Assembly: GCF_023101205.1 (NCBI RefSeq)
Contig: NZ_CP078078.1
Location: 1,984,001 to 2,048,000 of the forward strand
Direction: 5' to 3'
DNA: 64,000 nt
DNA from: Microbacterium aurugineum
GTDB taxonomy: Bacteria; Actinomycetota; Actinomycetes; Actinomycetales; Microbacteriaceae
The position numbers were made by a program, and so were the translations under genes. Of the stretch, positions 47,799 through 56,946 are shown piece after piece; position 1 is the stretch's first letter, and the number at the start of each line of letters is the position of its first letter. The notes under the pieces are model-generated. The model made no database searches. It saw only the letters and a program-made list of their open reading frames with translations, and had not been told where the DNA came from.

Positions 47799-48701
47799 AT
47801 GCACGCTCGACGACGGCGGATCGACCTTCCCCACGCCACGCTCTCCGCGCTGGAGTGGCGGCCGTCGACGGAGTCCGGGCCGCCCGTGCTGCTGTTGCAC
47901 GGTGGAGGTGCCGACAGTGCCGCTCTCTCCTGGGGCGAGGTCGGCCCCGCCCTCGCCGACGCCGGACACCGCGTCTTCGCGCCTGATCATCCCGGCTTCG
48001 GACAGAGCCCGAGCGCCGCGTGGACCCTCACGCAGGAGAACCTCGTCCGCCACGTAGGCGAACTCGTCGACGCCCTCGAGCTGAGCGACTACGCGATCGC
48101 CGGACTCTCCCTCGGCGGCGGGATGACGATCGGGCATCTGTTCGACCGCCCCGCCGGGGCGCGCACCGCTGTCCTCCTCGGATGCTACGGAGTGATGCCC
48201 CGCCTCGCCGACGGCCCGCTCGGTCGGGTGACCCATCTGGCCTCCTTCCTCCTCCTGCGCTCGGGCCTGCTGGCTGCGATGACCCGCTCGTACGCGCGCA
48301 ACGCCTCGGCGATGGAGCGCGGTCTGCGCGACCTGGTCCGCGATCCGCGTGCGCGCACACCGGAACTCGTGGACGCCGTGGCCGTCGAAGCGGCGAACGG
48401 AACAGGCTTGGCGACCTTCGGTCAGTGGCAGCGCGACCAAGTGCAGTGGAATCGGTTGCGCACGGTCTACACGGAACGGCTGCCGTCGATCCGCACCCCG
48501 ACGCTGTTCGTGCACGGAACCCGGGACTCGGGCGTTCCGCTCGCACGCATCGAGAAGGCCTCTGAGCTGCTGCCGGATGCAGCCCTGCTCACGGTCCCCG
48601 AAGCCGGGCACTGGGTCCAGCGCGACCGGCCCGATCTCGTGATCCCCGCGATGATCGAACACCTGCGAAGGAGCGACGATGCCGCGACCGCGCGTCCCTG
48701 A
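47799..48701 (+). CDS. Alpha/beta hydrolase, first gene of a TetR-controlled operon
   Basis: A cytosolic hydrolase of 300 residues. The oxyanion strand LLLHGGGAD lies near 25-33, the nucleophile elbow GLSLGGG near 105, and the C-terminal FVHGTRD and EAGHWVQRD give the acid and His of the triad. A helical cap lies between residues 125 and 210. It starts a three-gene operon: this gene, a TetR regulator overlapping by 23 nt, and a second alpha/beta hydrolase overlapping by 4 nt. An ester- or lactone-detoxifying pair induced by its substrate is plausible; the substrate is unknown. Confidence 0.88.
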   Translation: MHARRRRIDLPHATLSALEWRPSTESGPPVLLLHGGGADSAALSWGEVGPALADAGHRVFAPDHPGFGQSPSAAWTLTQENLVRHVGELVDALELSDYAIAGLSLGGGMTIGHLFDRPAGARTAVLLGCYGVMPRLADGPLGRVTHLASFLLLRSGLLAAMTRSYARNASAMERGLRDLVRDPRARTPELVDAVAVEAANGTGLATFGQWQRDQVQWNRLRTVYTERLPSIRTPTLFVHGTRDSGVPLARIEKASELLPDAALLTVPEAGHWVQRDRPDLVIPAMIEHLRRSDDAATARP

Positions 48702-49263
48702 CCGGAGAGAACGCATCCTCGATGCCGCAGAAGAGCTCGTGCTCGCTCAGGGCTTCGACCATATGAGTGTCGCGTCCGTCGCCGCACGCGCAGGCATCGG
48801 CAAGGGCGCCGTGTATCTGGAGTTCGCCGGCAAACGTGATGTCCTCGATGCCCTGCTCCTGCGAGGGAACAGGCGCATGGCCGATCGCGTCCGCCGCGAA
48901 CTGGGAGACCACCCTCGTCTCGGCGATGCCTGCCGGGCGACTGCGCGAGCACTGCTGGATGATCCGCTGATGACTGCGGCCTTCCTGGATGACCGGGGCG
49001 TGCTCGGCTCCCACGTGATGGAGGTGACCGACGACCGCTACCGGACACGCCATCACCGAGTGGTCGAGTGGTTCCGGGAACTGCAGGATCGCCACCTCAT
49101 CATCGCCGACGTCGATCCCCGCTCGCTCGCCCTGGCCCTGTCGAGCACGACGATCGGGCTCCTCTCTGCGGCGCGTCTGCTCGGCCCGCTCGATCGGTCC
49201 GTGCTGGAGGACACGATCGACACCATCGGCCGGATGGCCGCGACCTTCGAAACGGAGCGATGA
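48679..49263 (+). CDS. TetR family transcriptional regulator
   Basis: A repressor of 194 residues. The helix-turn-helix spans about residues 9-55 (RRERILDAAEELVLAQGF, VASVAARAGIGKGAVYLEF). The C-terminal two thirds form the ligand and dimer domain. Position between two hydrolase genes, with overlaps on both sides, implies autoregulation through the operator at 47756-47787. The ligand is probably a substrate of the flanking hydrolases. Confidence 0.93.
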   Translation: MPRPRVPDRRERILDAAEELVLAQGFDHMSVASVAARAGIGKGAVYLEFAGKRDVLDALLLRGNRRMADRVRRELGDHPRLGDACRATARALLDDPLMTAAFLDDRGVLGSHVMEVTDDRYRTRHHRVVEWFRELQDRHLIIADVDPRSLALALSSTTIGLLSAARLLGPLDRSVLEDTIDTIGRMAATFETER

Positions 49264-50012
49264 TGCAACGGGAATCCTCCGCTCCGGCCCACGACGGCCC
49301 AGTGCTGCTCCTCCACGGCGGGGGCGTGGCCGGATGGATGTGGGATCCGCTGCGTTCCCACCTCACCGCGGAGCATCGCCTCCTCGTTCCGGACCTCCCG
49401 GGCCATGGTCGCAATGCGGCCGATCCGTATGTGTCGCACGCAGAGACCACCGCCGCACTCGCGCAACTCCTCGAGGAGGAAGGAGGTTCTGCGACGGTCG
49501 TCGGGTTCTCGCTCGGCGCACAACTGGCCGTCCGACTCGCCGCGGAACGGCCCGACCTCGTGGACCGCGTGGTCGTCATCAGCGCGCAGGCCACGCCGAT
49601 GCGAGGCACCGCCGCGACGCTCGCGATGCTCGGCGCCCTGTCGTGGCTCGCGCGGCAGAGGTGGTTCGCGAAGCTGCAAGCGCGTCAGCTGTACATCCCC
49701 GATGAACTCCTCCCCGAGTACATCCGGACCTCCGCAGGCATATCCCGAGAGACCCTCCTGCGCTCCGTCGAAGAGAATCTCCGGTTCGTTCCCCCCACGG
49801 CGTGGGGAGCCTTTCCCGGCGACGCGTTGATCCTGGTCGGCGCCGCGGAGAAAGCACTCATGAAACGCTCTGCCGCCGCACTCGACGCGGCCCTCCCACA
49901 GAGCACGCTCCAGGTCGTGGACGGATGCGGCCACGGCATACCGCTGCAACGTCCGGCCTGGCTGGCACAGCGGATCGAGGACTGGCTCGCCGACACCGCT
50001 GAACGCCCCTAG
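49260..50012 (+). CDS. Alpha/beta hydrolase, third gene of the TetR operon
   Basis: A hydrolase of 250 residues with LLLHGGGVAGWMWDPL near 16-31, the nucleophile VVGFSLGAQ near 79-87, DALILVGAAE and GCGHGIPLQ near the end. It differs from its operon partner by a shorter cap. The ATG overlaps the TetR stop (ATGA) and is followed directly by a second ATG codon. The longer frame from 49068 is a shadow inside the TetR gene. Confidence 0.88.
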   Translation: MMQRESSAPAHDGPVLLLHGGGVAGWMWDPLRSHLTAEHRLLVPDLPGHGRNAADPYVSHAETTAALAQLLEEEGGSATVVGFSLGAQLAVRLAAERPDLVDRVVVISAQATPMRGTAATLAMLGALSWLARQRWFAKLQARQLYIPDELLPEYIRTSAGISRETLLRSVEENLRFVPPTAWGAFPGDALILVGAAEKALMKRSAAALDAALPQSTLQVVDGCGHGIPLQRPAWLAQRIEDWLADTAERP

Positions 50013-50022
50013 CGACGCTCCC

Positions 50023-50868
50023 TCAGCTCGGGCAGACGCCCTTGTCCTGCAACGACGTGTCCGTGACGATCGCTCCGTCGACGTCGACGTCGATCACCGC
50101 CGCGCCATCGACGATCTCGAGCCCGGTGAGGGTGAGTCCGGCGGGGAGTTGATCGGCGATGCACACCCGCTGCGGTTTCGTGACCTCCTGACCGAGCGAG
50201 CCGAGCGTCGAACCGACCTGATCGAGGTCGATGTCGAGCCCGCCGATGCTGGCGGCCACCGGTGTGAGTTCGAGGTCGCCGTCGACGACTCCGGGGGTGA
50301 CGGTCAAGGAGAGCGGCACGGACGCGCCGAACACGGTGATCGATCCGCTCACGGTGGCGTTCGGAGCCTCGAGCTCGACGGATTCGATGGGAAGGTCTGT
50401 GCCGGCGAGCAGGGAGGTGAACTGCCCCTGATCGATGCGGATCGTCCCGGAGGCGCCGCCGAGCTCACCGCCGCGCAGCGGGACGTCGGTCGCCATGACC
50501 TCCGCCGCACCCGTGATGCCTTCGAGGGTGACCGAATCGGTCGACAGACGCAGGGACTCCAGGTTTCCGCCGATGAGTTGCGGAAGCACCAGGCCGTGCG
50601 TCTCGACATCGAGCTGCTGATCGGCGGGCAGATCGAGCTGCTCCACGACGATCGACCGCACGATGCCCGGCAGCACGGCGCGCGCCACGAACTCGGCGGC
50701 GACGACGAGCGCTGCCAGAACGATCACCACGACCAGCAGCACCCAGGGCCAGCGACGTCTCCGGGTCGCTCCCTCGGGTGACTGCTCAGGCGAAGAACCG
50801 GGGATCACGAGCGTCGGATGCTCGGCACCGGCCTCCGGATACGGGAGGGTGTGGTTGTCGTCGCTCAT
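50023..50868 (-). CDS. DUF2993 domain membrane-anchored protein
   Basis: An extracytoplasmic protein of 281 residues. A polar N-terminus is followed by a transmembrane helix at about 42-64 (WPWVLLVVVIVLAALVVAAEFVA) and then a beta-rich DUF2993 domain (LPADQQLDVETHGLVLPQLIGG, DVPLRGG). DUF2993 proteins (LmeA in mycobacteria) are elongated lipid-binding proteins linked to cell-envelope glycolipid maintenance. Two cysteines near the C-terminus (VCIADQ and GVCPS) may form a disulfide. It follows argS by 10 nt. Confidence 0.85.
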   Translation of the reverse strand: MSDDNHTLPYPEAGAEHPTLVIPGSSPEQSPEGATRRRRWPWVLLVVVIVLAALVVAAEFVARAVLPGIVRSIVVEQLDLPADQQLDVETHGLVLPQLIGGNLESLRLSTDSVTLEGITGAAEVMATDVPLRGGELGGASGTIRIDQGQFTSLLAGTDLPIESVELEAPNATVSGSITVFGASVPLSLTVTPGVVDGDLELTPVAASIGGLDIDLDQVGSTLGSLGQEVTKPQRVCIADQLPAGLTLTGLEIVDGAAVIDVDVDGAIVTDTSLQDKGVCPS

Positions 50869-50878
50869 GACGCGACCA

Positions 50879-52543
50879 TCACATGCGCTCGGGTGCGCTG
50901 ACCCCGAGGAGGTCGAGGCCGTTGCGGAACACCTGACCGGCGGCATCATTCAGCCACAGGCGGGTGCGGTGGACCGTCTCGATCGGGTCATCGCCCTGAG
51001 GGATGACGCGGCAGTTGTCGTACCAGCGGTGGTACAGCCCCGCGAGCTCCTCGAGGTACCGCGCGACACGGTGGGGCTCACGCACCTGGGCGGCGAACGC
51101 GACGATGCGCGGGAACTCCTGCAGAGCCCCGAGAAGGGCGGCCTCGGATTCGTGCGTGAGGGTCTCCGGGGCAAACTCGGAGCGGTCGACGCCGGAGTCG
51201 GCGGCGTTGCGGGCGACGTTGTGGGTGCGGGCATGGGCGTACTGCACGTAGAACACCGGGTTGTCGTTGGTGCGCTTCTGCAGCAGCTCGGGATCGAGAT
51301 CGAGCGGGGAGTCCGCCGGCGAGCGCTCCAAGGAGTAACGGAGCGCGTCGGTGCCGAGCCAGTCGAGCAGGTCGTCCATCTCGATGATGTTGCCGGCGCG
51401 CTTGCTGAGTCGGGCACCGTTGATCGACACCATCTGTCCGATCAGCACCTCGACGTTCTTTTCCGGATCCTCACCCGCCGCTCCCGCGATGGCCTTGAGC
51501 CGGTGCACATAACCGTGGTGGTCGGCGCCGAGAAGGTAGATCTTGTTCTGGAACCCGCGGTCTCCCTTGTTCAGGTAGTACGCGGCATCGGCGGCGAAGT
51601 AGGTGTACTCGCCGTTCGAACGGCGGATGACACGGTCCTTGTCGTCGCCGAAGTCGGTGGTGCGCACCCAGACCGCACCGTCCTCGTCGAAGACGTGGCC
51701 CTGCTCGCGCAGACGGTCGACGGCCTGATCGATCAGGCTCGACCCCGACGCGTCCTTCGCGTGCAGCGTGCGCTCGGAGAACCACACGTCGAAGGGCACG
51801 TTGAAGCGGCCGAGGGAGGACCGGATCTCGGCGAGCTGGAATTCATAGGCGAGCTCGAGTGCCACCTCCGACTGCTCGTCGTCGGGCAGCTGGAGCAGAT
51901 CCGGGCGCGCTTCGAGAACACGACCGGCGAGCGTCGTGATGTACTCCCCCGGATAGCCGCCCTCGGGGGTGGGCTCGCCCTTCGCCGCAGCGAGAACCGA
52001 AAGGGCGAAGCGCTCCATCTGCGCGCCGGCATCGTTGATGTAGTACTCCCGGACGGCGTTCGCGCCGCTCGCGAGGAGGAGGCGGACGATCGAGTCGCCG
52101 AGAGCGGCCCACCGCGTGTGTGCGATGTGCAACGGCCCCGTCGGGTTCGCAGAGACGAACTCCACGTTGACGCTGACGCCTTCCTGCGACGTGTTGGTGC
52201 CGTAGGCGGAGCCCGCGTCGACGATGACCTTCGCCAGGGCGCCGGCGGCGGCCGCATCGAGCCGGATGTTGATGAAGCCCGGACCGGCGACCTCGGCGCT
52301 CGCGATCCCCTCGACCCCACCGAGACCGTCGGCGATCTGCTGGGCGAGCTCCCGCGGGTTCGTGCCGAAGGGCTTGGCCAGGCGCATGGCGATGTTCGTC
52401 GCCCAGTCGCCGTGGTCGCGGTTGCGCGGACGCTCCAGCACGATGTCGGCGGCGGTGAGTTCCAGAGGCTCACCGGGACGTCGTTCCTCGGCGAGGGGTG
52501 CGAGGACGGCAAGGACGGCGGCGGCGAGCGATTCGGGGTTCAT
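50879..52543 (-). CDS. argS: Arginyl-tRNA synthetase
   Basis: A class I enzyme of 554 residues charging tRNA-Arg. The Add1 domain at the N-terminus is followed by the HIGH-type signature ANPTGPLHIAH (HIAH at 139-142), the Rossmann core, a degenerate KMSKS as RLSKRAG, and the DALR anticodon-binding domain ending at ERM. It normally abuts lysA in this phylum; here about 4.3 kb of other genes lies between. A tRNA-Arg gene is found 0.9 kb away on the other strand. Confidence 0.97.
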   Translation of the reverse strand: MNPESLAAAVLAVLAPLAEERRPGEPLELTAADIVLERPRNRDHGDWATNIAMRLAKPFGTNPRELAQQIADGLGGVEGIASAEVAGPGFINIRLDAAAAGALAKVIVDAGSAYGTNTSQEGVSVNVEFVSANPTGPLHIAHTRWAALGDSIVRLLLASGANAVREYYINDAGAQMERFALSVLAAAKGEPTPEGGYPGEYITTLAGRVLEARPDLLQLPDDEQSEVALELAYEFQLAEIRSSLGRFNVPFDVWFSERTLHAKDASGSSLIDQAVDRLREQGHVFDEDGAVWVRTTDFGDDKDRVIRRSNGEYTYFAADAAYYLNKGDRGFQNKIYLLGADHHGYVHRLKAIAGAAGEDPEKNVEVLIGQMVSINGARLSKRAGNIIEMDDLLDWLGTDALRYSLERSPADSPLDLDPELLQKRTNDNPVFYVQYAHARTHNVARNAADSGVDRSEFAPETLTHESEAALLGALQEFPRIVAFAAQVREPHRVARYLEELAGLYHRWYDNCRVIPQGDDPIETVHRTRLWLNDAAGQVFRNGLDLLGVSAPERM

Positions 52544-52635
52544 AGCCTTCTCAGTTTACGGGGCGCCACGTCGGCATCCGACGGCACGGGACGTGCGGAA
52601 TTCGCAATCCGCTCACGGTGATCTACTCTCGTCCC

Positions 52636-53451
52636 ATGAAGGCCACCGTCCCGCGCCGTCGACTGCACCGCGCAGGAGTGGCCATCGCCCTCCTCCTCGC
52701 CGTGACTGCGGGTGTTCTCGGAGTATGGCGACCGTGGATCCCCCTTCCCGCGGCGGCACCGATGGGCGCCGCGATCGAGGGTGCAGACGCCGCGTCCGAG
52801 GCACTCGCCCCTGCTCCCCTCACCCTGCCCGCGCACCCGACCGTTCTGGTCTTCGGCGACTCCTGGACCTACGGCTCTGCGGCGACGGTACCGACCCTCG
52901 GCTACGCCTACGTCCTCGCGAGCCTGATCGACGGCCAGACGATCGTGAACGGCGTCCGAGGGAGCGGGTACCTCAAGCCCGGTCTCGACGGCCCGGCCTT
53001 CGGCGAGCGCATCGCTGCACTCGACCCCGCCCTCTCCCCCGACCTCGTGATCATGCAGGGATCCATCAACGACCGGAAGCAGGGCGTCGCAGGCTACCGC
53101 GAGGCCGTCGCCGCAGCCTGGGACGCGATGGCTGCGAAGTATCCGGAGGCGGCAATCGTCGTGCTCGGCCCGGCACCGCACGAACTCCCCGTGGGCGCGA
53201 CGACCGCTCGCATCGACACGGATCTGGGTGAGCTCGCCGCGGCACGGGGCTGGTGGTACATCTCCCCCATCGCCCAGGGCTGGATCACCGCGCAGAACTA
53301 TCTCGATGTGATCGACGTCGATCTGGGACGCAAGCACCCTTCGACCGAAGGACACCGCTACCTGGCCGAAAAGGTCGCTGCCGCCCTCGACGAGATGCGC
53401 GCCGCGCCGGTCACCGAGGCGGGTGGGTCGGAGACGACCCCCGACGAGTGA
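52636..53451 (+). CDS. Secreted or membrane-anchored SGNH/GDSL hydrolase
   Basis: A protein of 271 residues with an N-terminal signal anchor (residues 10-32) and a Pro/Ala-rich linker. The SGNH fold starts at about 68 with block I FGDSWTYG (S76), block II Gly in RGSGYLKPG, block III MQGSINDR with the Asn, and block V KHPSTEGHRYLA containing the catalytic His. Such enzymes deacylate or deacetylate envelope lipids or polysaccharides. A TACTCT box just before the ATG indicates a leaderless transcript. Substrate unknown. Confidence 0.85.
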   Translation: MKATVPRRRLHRAGVAIALLLAVTAGVLGVWRPWIPLPAAAPMGAAIEGADAASEALAPAPLTLPAHPTVLVFGDSWTYGSAATVPTLGYAYVLASLIDGQTIVNGVRGSGYLKPGLDGPAFGERIAALDPALSPDLVIMQGSINDRKQGVAGYREAVAAAWDAMAAKYPEAAIVVLGPAPHELPVGATTARIDTDLGELAAARGWWYISPIAQGWITAQNYLDVIDVDLGRKHPSTEGHRYLAEKVAAALDEMRAAPVTEAGGSETTPDE

Positions 53452-53467
53452 TATTGTCGATCGGTAC

Positions 53468-53540
53468 GCCTCCGTAGCTCAGTGGATAGAGCGCCGGTTT
53501 CCGGTACCGTAGGTCGCAGGTTCGACTCCTGTCGGGGGCA
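53468..53540 (+). tRNA. tRNA-Arg, anticodon CCG
   Basis: A 73-nt cloverleaf. Acceptor GCCTCCG pairs with CGGGGGC, D arm GCTC/GAGC, T arm GCAGG/CCTGT with loop TTCGACT. The anticodon loop TTCCGGT gives CCG, decoding the common arginine codon CGG. The pair 27-43 is a C/T mismatch at the top of the anticodon stem. The 3' CCA is not encoded. A TATTGT box at 53452-53457 lies upstream and a hairpin follows. Confidence 0.95.
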
Positions 53541-53551
53541 CAACACCATCA

Positions 53552-53577
53552 GAAGGCCGCTCTTCGGAGCGGCCTTC
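53552..53577 (+). terminator. Terminator after tRNA-Arg
   Basis: GAAGGCCGCTC at 53552-53562 and GAGCGGCCTTC at 53567-53577 form a perfect 11-bp stem closed by a TTCG tetraloop, 11 nt after the tRNA. The symmetric stem may also serve the convergent operon ending at 53658. Confidence 0.85.
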
Positions 53578-53657
53578 CGTGTTCCAGCCACCCCGATATG
53601 AGATTCGCGAGGTTCGGGCGCGACCAGGAGCCGACGATGGCAGCGTCTCCGGCGTGG

Positions 53658-54197
53658 TCATTCCGTCACGCGCCGCGCGGTGTACCCGGCAGCTTGGTCT
53701 CCGTCGAGCAGGATGACATCGCCGTTCGACAGCCGCGAGCACGGCTGCTCCGTCACCGTCTCGATGCCGAGCCGCAAGAGCGTGCCGTGCGCCACGACCA
53801 CGGTGTTCACTCCCTCCCGAAGGAGCTCTCTCAGGGCACCGGCAGCGCGGTCGGCAGTGGCCGCGACGGATTCGGCACCCGGATACTCCTGGTCCGGCCA
53901 CCGCTCCCAGACCTCGGCGATCGGCAGACCGTCGGCCTCACCGTAGTGCCGCTCGACGAGGTCCTCATGCACGCGGTAGTCCGCACGGGGGATGTGACCA
54001 CGGATGATCTCGGCCGACTGCGCCGCACGTCGCAGCGGAGACGTGACGATCTGCGACCAGACTGCCCTCGCCAGCAGACGACCCGCAGCATCGGCCTGGG
54101 CCTCACCGACCCGATCGAGGGCGATGTCGGACTGCCCCTGCATTCTGCGTTCGTGATTCCACGCGGTCCGTCCGTGCCTGACCAGCGCGAGCGTCAT
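53658..54197 (-). CDS. Histidine phosphatase family protein, last gene of the phosphatase-ABC operon
   Basis: A phosphoglycerate-mutase-like phosphatase of 179 residues. The phospho-accepting motif is VRHGRTAWN with R7 and H8; R56, E83 and H137 (VVAHG) complete the active site. Its small size and motif order match broad-specificity phosphatases of the CobC/PhoE group, not mutases. It overlaps the ABC ATPase gene by 4 nt, so it is part of the importer operon, and probably acts on an imported or processed phosphate ester in the cytosol. Confidence 0.9.
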   Translation of the reverse strand: MTLALVRHGRTAWNHERRMQGQSDIALDRVGEAQADAAGRLLARAVWSQIVTSPLRRAAQSAEIIRGHIPRADYRVHEDLVERHYGEADGLPIAEVWERWPDQEYPGAESVAATADRAAGALRELLREGVNTVVVAHGTLLRLGIETVTEQPCSRLSNGDVILLDGDQAAGYTARRVTE

Positions 54198-55261
54198 GCC
54201 GACATCACCGCCTCGCGCGCGGCAGCGTGTCCCCCGGCCTGTGGATAGACCACCGCCTCTTCGATGTGGACGGAGACGGCATCCCCGACCAGATGACGGC
54301 TTCCGCTCGTCCGCGCACGGAGATGTGTGCCCTGCCAGTCCACGACGACGTCGCTGCCGTCGGGGGCGAAGAGCGAGGAGCGGATGACGGCATCGCCGCC
54401 CGGTGTGAGGGTGATGGAGCCGGGAAGGACCGCAGCGGTAGCCCGCGCAACGCTCGCCCGTCCGGGGCAGGGGACGCTCAGCGGATGATCGGCGGCAGAG
54501 AAGACGCCGTCGACGACATGTCCCTCCACGAGCGTGGCGTCGGAGAGGAACTTCGCGACGAACGGGCTGTCCGGGCGAGCGAGCAGGTTCGTCGGGGTGT
54601 CGACCTGTTGGATGCGTCCCCCGTCGAGCACGGCGACGCGGTCGGCGAGCGCGAGAGCCTCCGAACGGTCGTGGGTCACATGGACGACGGTCAACCCCAT
54701 CTCCCGCGTGAGGGTGCGCAGCTCGAGACGAAGCCGATCACGGAGTGGTTCGTCGAGGGCGGAGAGCGCTTCGTCCAGGAGAAGCACGCGGGGGCGAGCG
54801 ACCAGAGCACGGGCCAGGGCGACACGCTGTCTCTGGCCACCGGACAGAGTGGCAGGGTCACGGCGCTCGTAGCCCGCGAGTCCCACGAGGTCCAATGCCT
54901 CGCCGACGCGGGTCCGTCGTTCGGCGCGCGGGACCTTGGCGCGCCGCAACGGATACTCGACGTTGCGACCTACGTCCCAGTGCGGCCAGACGGCGTGCTG
55001 CTGGAACACCATCCCGAGCCGCCGCTGCTCCGGTGGCACGGCGACGCCCGGGCCGGCGATGACGCGATCGTCGATCAGGACCCGACCGGCCGTGGGCGTC
55101 AAGAACCCTGCGATACTGCGCAGCAGCGTCGTCTTCCCGGATCCGGACGGGCCGACGAGGGCGAGGAACTCCCCGTCTGCGATCTGCAGGTCGATGTCGG
55201 CGAGTCCGACGGCACCGGAGCGGTATCGCAGAGAGACGTGATCGAGCGTGACGGAGGCCAT
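54194..55261 (-). CDS. ABC importer ATPase (FbpC/PotA-like)
   Basis: The ATP-hydrolysing subunit of a solute importer, 355 residues. Walker A GPSGSGKT is at 37-44, the signature LSGGQ at 139-143, Walker B with LLLDEALSALD at 160-170, and the switch His in VVHVTHDRSEA. A TOBE-type regulatory domain fills the last 110 residues, as in iron, polyamine and phosphonate importers. I start at MASVTLDHV; the longer frame crosses into the permease gene. It lies between the permease and the histidine phosphatase. Confidence 0.93.
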   Translation of the reverse strand: MASVTLDHVSLRYRSGAVGLADIDLQIADGEFLALVGPSGSGKTTLLRSIAGFLTPTAGRVLIDDRVIAGPGVAVPPEQRRLGMVFQQHAVWPHWDVGRNVEYPLRRAKVPRAERRTRVGEALDLVGLAGYERRDPATLSGGQRQRVALARALVARPRVLLLDEALSALDEPLRDRLRLELRTLTREMGLTVVHVTHDRSEALALADRVAVLDGGRIQQVDTPTNLLARPDSPFVAKFLSDATLVEGHVVDGVFSAADHPLSVPCPGRASVARATAAVLPGSITLTPGGDAVIRSSLFAPDGSDVVVDWQGTHLRARTSGSRHLVGDAVSVHIEEAVVYPQAGGHAAAREAVMSA

Positions 55262-55275
55262 GGGCGTCCTTTCTG

Positions 55276-56946
55276 TTACTTCGTCTTCGGGATCGCAAGC
55301 CCGATGACGGCGAGTCCGAGCACGGCCACGATGAGCGACCATGCGGCGGCGGTGCTGAACGCGCCCGCCTGTTGAAAGCTGAAGATCGCGACCCCGAGGG
55401 TCTGCGACCCGGGAGAGAGGAGAAGCACCGAGAGTGTGAGTTCACGCACAGCGGTGACGGCGACGATCACGGCGCCGGAGAGAGCGGCGGGCGCCGCCAT
55501 GCGGCAGGAGATGTCGATCAGGGCGCGCACCCGTGTCGCACCGCCGATCCGCGCCGCCTCTTCCGCACTGGTCGGTGTCGATGCGAGCGGAGCCGCGACA
55601 GCCTGCACCACGAGCGCTGTGAACGAGGTGACGTATGCCGCGAGGATCAGCCACGGTGTGTTGAACAGCCCCAGCGCAGGTGCGAGCACGAGCCAGGCCA
55701 CGGCGATGACGATGCCGGGCACTGCCTGCGGCACCATCGCGACGGCCCCGAGCGCCCGGGTGGCACGACTCGGAACCCGCGACACGAGCAATCCGATGCC
55801 CAGACCCACGACGCCGCAGATCACCGCCGCCAGGACAGCGAGCATCACCGAGTTCGTCGCCCCCTCCAGCGCGTTCCTCGTGGTGAGTGCACGGATGAGG
55901 TGGTCCAGTGTGAGGTTGTCCCAGGTGAGGGGCACGCCGGGCGCGCGCAGCAACGTCTGCGTCAGCAGGGCGATGAGGGGCAGGACCGTGATGGTCAGCA
56001 CCACGAGCCACATCGCCACTCCGAGCCCGCCCCGAGCGCGACCGAGCGAGACGCGTTCGATGACGGCGCTCGAGGAATCCAGTTCCCATCCGCGTCGTCC
56101 GATCATGGCATCGGCGACCAGCGCGAGGACCGCCAGCACCAGCAGGACGATGCCTATCGTCGCGACCACGGCCAGCGGGTCATCGACCGTGCCCGACTGC
56201 AGGTAGCGGTAGACGAGGGTCGCAAGGGTCGTGAAGCGCTCGGGCAACCCGATGATCGACGGGATGCCGAAGTCGGCGAGGTTCCCGACCGCGATCAGCA
56301 CGAACGACGACAGGAGTGCCGGCCTCAGCAGCGGGATCGTGACGGAGGTGAGAGCGCCCACCGGCCCGGCGCCTCCGACCCGCGCGGCCTGTTCGAGATC
56401 GGTGGGGATGCGGCGCAATGCCGCAGAGACGATGAGCATGGCGATCGGGTAGCTGTGGATCGTGAGCAGCACGATGACGCCGTCCGCACCGTAGATCGAC
56501 CAGAGCGGCCCGCCGAACATGTCGCGCCACCACAGGTTCAGCGGGCTGGTGGGGCCGGCAACACCGAGCCAGGCGATGGCGCCGACGAACGGAGGCATGA
56601 GCAACGGGCTCAGCGCGAGGAGACGAAGGGCTGAGCGCCCCGGCAGATCGGTGCGTTCCAGGAGCACCGCGAAGGCGGTGCCGACGACGACCGCCAGCAC
56701 CGCAGAGACCCCGGCGGAGAGCAGGCTGTTCGCACCGGCTTCCAGGACGTCGCCCTGGAGAAGGACCTGTGCCTGCTGTCCTCCGCCTGCCAGCACCAGG
56801 ATCGCGCCGATGGGGAGCAGGATGAACGCTCCGCAGGCCGCCCACAGGGCGACCGTGAGGAGACTGACCCCGTCGAACCCTCGGGACCCGTCAGCGCGGG
56901 TCCGGCGCGATGCCGGACCCGCGACAGGAGTGGAGATGTCGGCCAT
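55276..56946 (-). CDS. ABC importer permease, fused double type (FbpB-like)
   Basis: A membrane permease of 556 residues with about 12 helices, made of two fused BPD_transp_1 halves. The EAA-type cytoplasmic loops are visible as EQAARVGGAGPVGALTSVTIPLLRPAL in the first half and EEAARIGGATRVRALIDISCRMAAPA in the second (quoted in parts). This single-chain layout is shared by ferric (FbpB) and 2-aminoethylphosphonate permeases. Its ATG follows the substrate-binding protein stop directly (TAGATG). Confidence 0.93.
   Translation of the reverse strand: MADISTPVAGPASRRTRADGSRGFDGVSLLTVALWAACGAFILLPIGAILVLAGGGQQAQVLLQGDVLEAGANSLLSAGVSAVLAVVVGTAFAVLLERTDLPGRSALRLLALSPLLMPPFVGAIAWLGVAGPTSPLNLWWRDMFGGPLWSIYGADGVIVLLTIHSYPIAMLIVSAALRRIPTDLEQAARVGGAGPVGALTSVTIPLLRPALLSSFVLIAVGNLADFGIPSIIGLPERFTTLATLVYRYLQSGTVDDPLAVVATIGIVLLVLAVLALVADAMIGRRGWELDSSSAVIERVSLGRARGGLGVAMWLVVLTITVLPLIALLTQTLLRAPGVPLTWDNLTLDHLIRALTTRNALEGATNSVMLAVLAAVICGVVGLGIGLLVSRVPSRATRALGAVAMVPQAVPGIVIAVAWLVLAPALGLFNTPWLILAAYVTSFTALVVQAVAAPLASTPTSAEEAARIGGATRVRALIDISCRMAAPAALSGAVIVAVTAVRELTLSVLLLSPGSQTLGVAIFSFQQAGAFSTAAAWSLIVAVLGLAVIGLAIPKTK

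Noticed and set aside
53358..53591. 77-codon minus-strand ORF with ESNLRPTVPETGALSTELR
   Set aside because: It is antisense to tRNA-Arg; this peptide pattern is a well-known false protein arising from tRNA genes.
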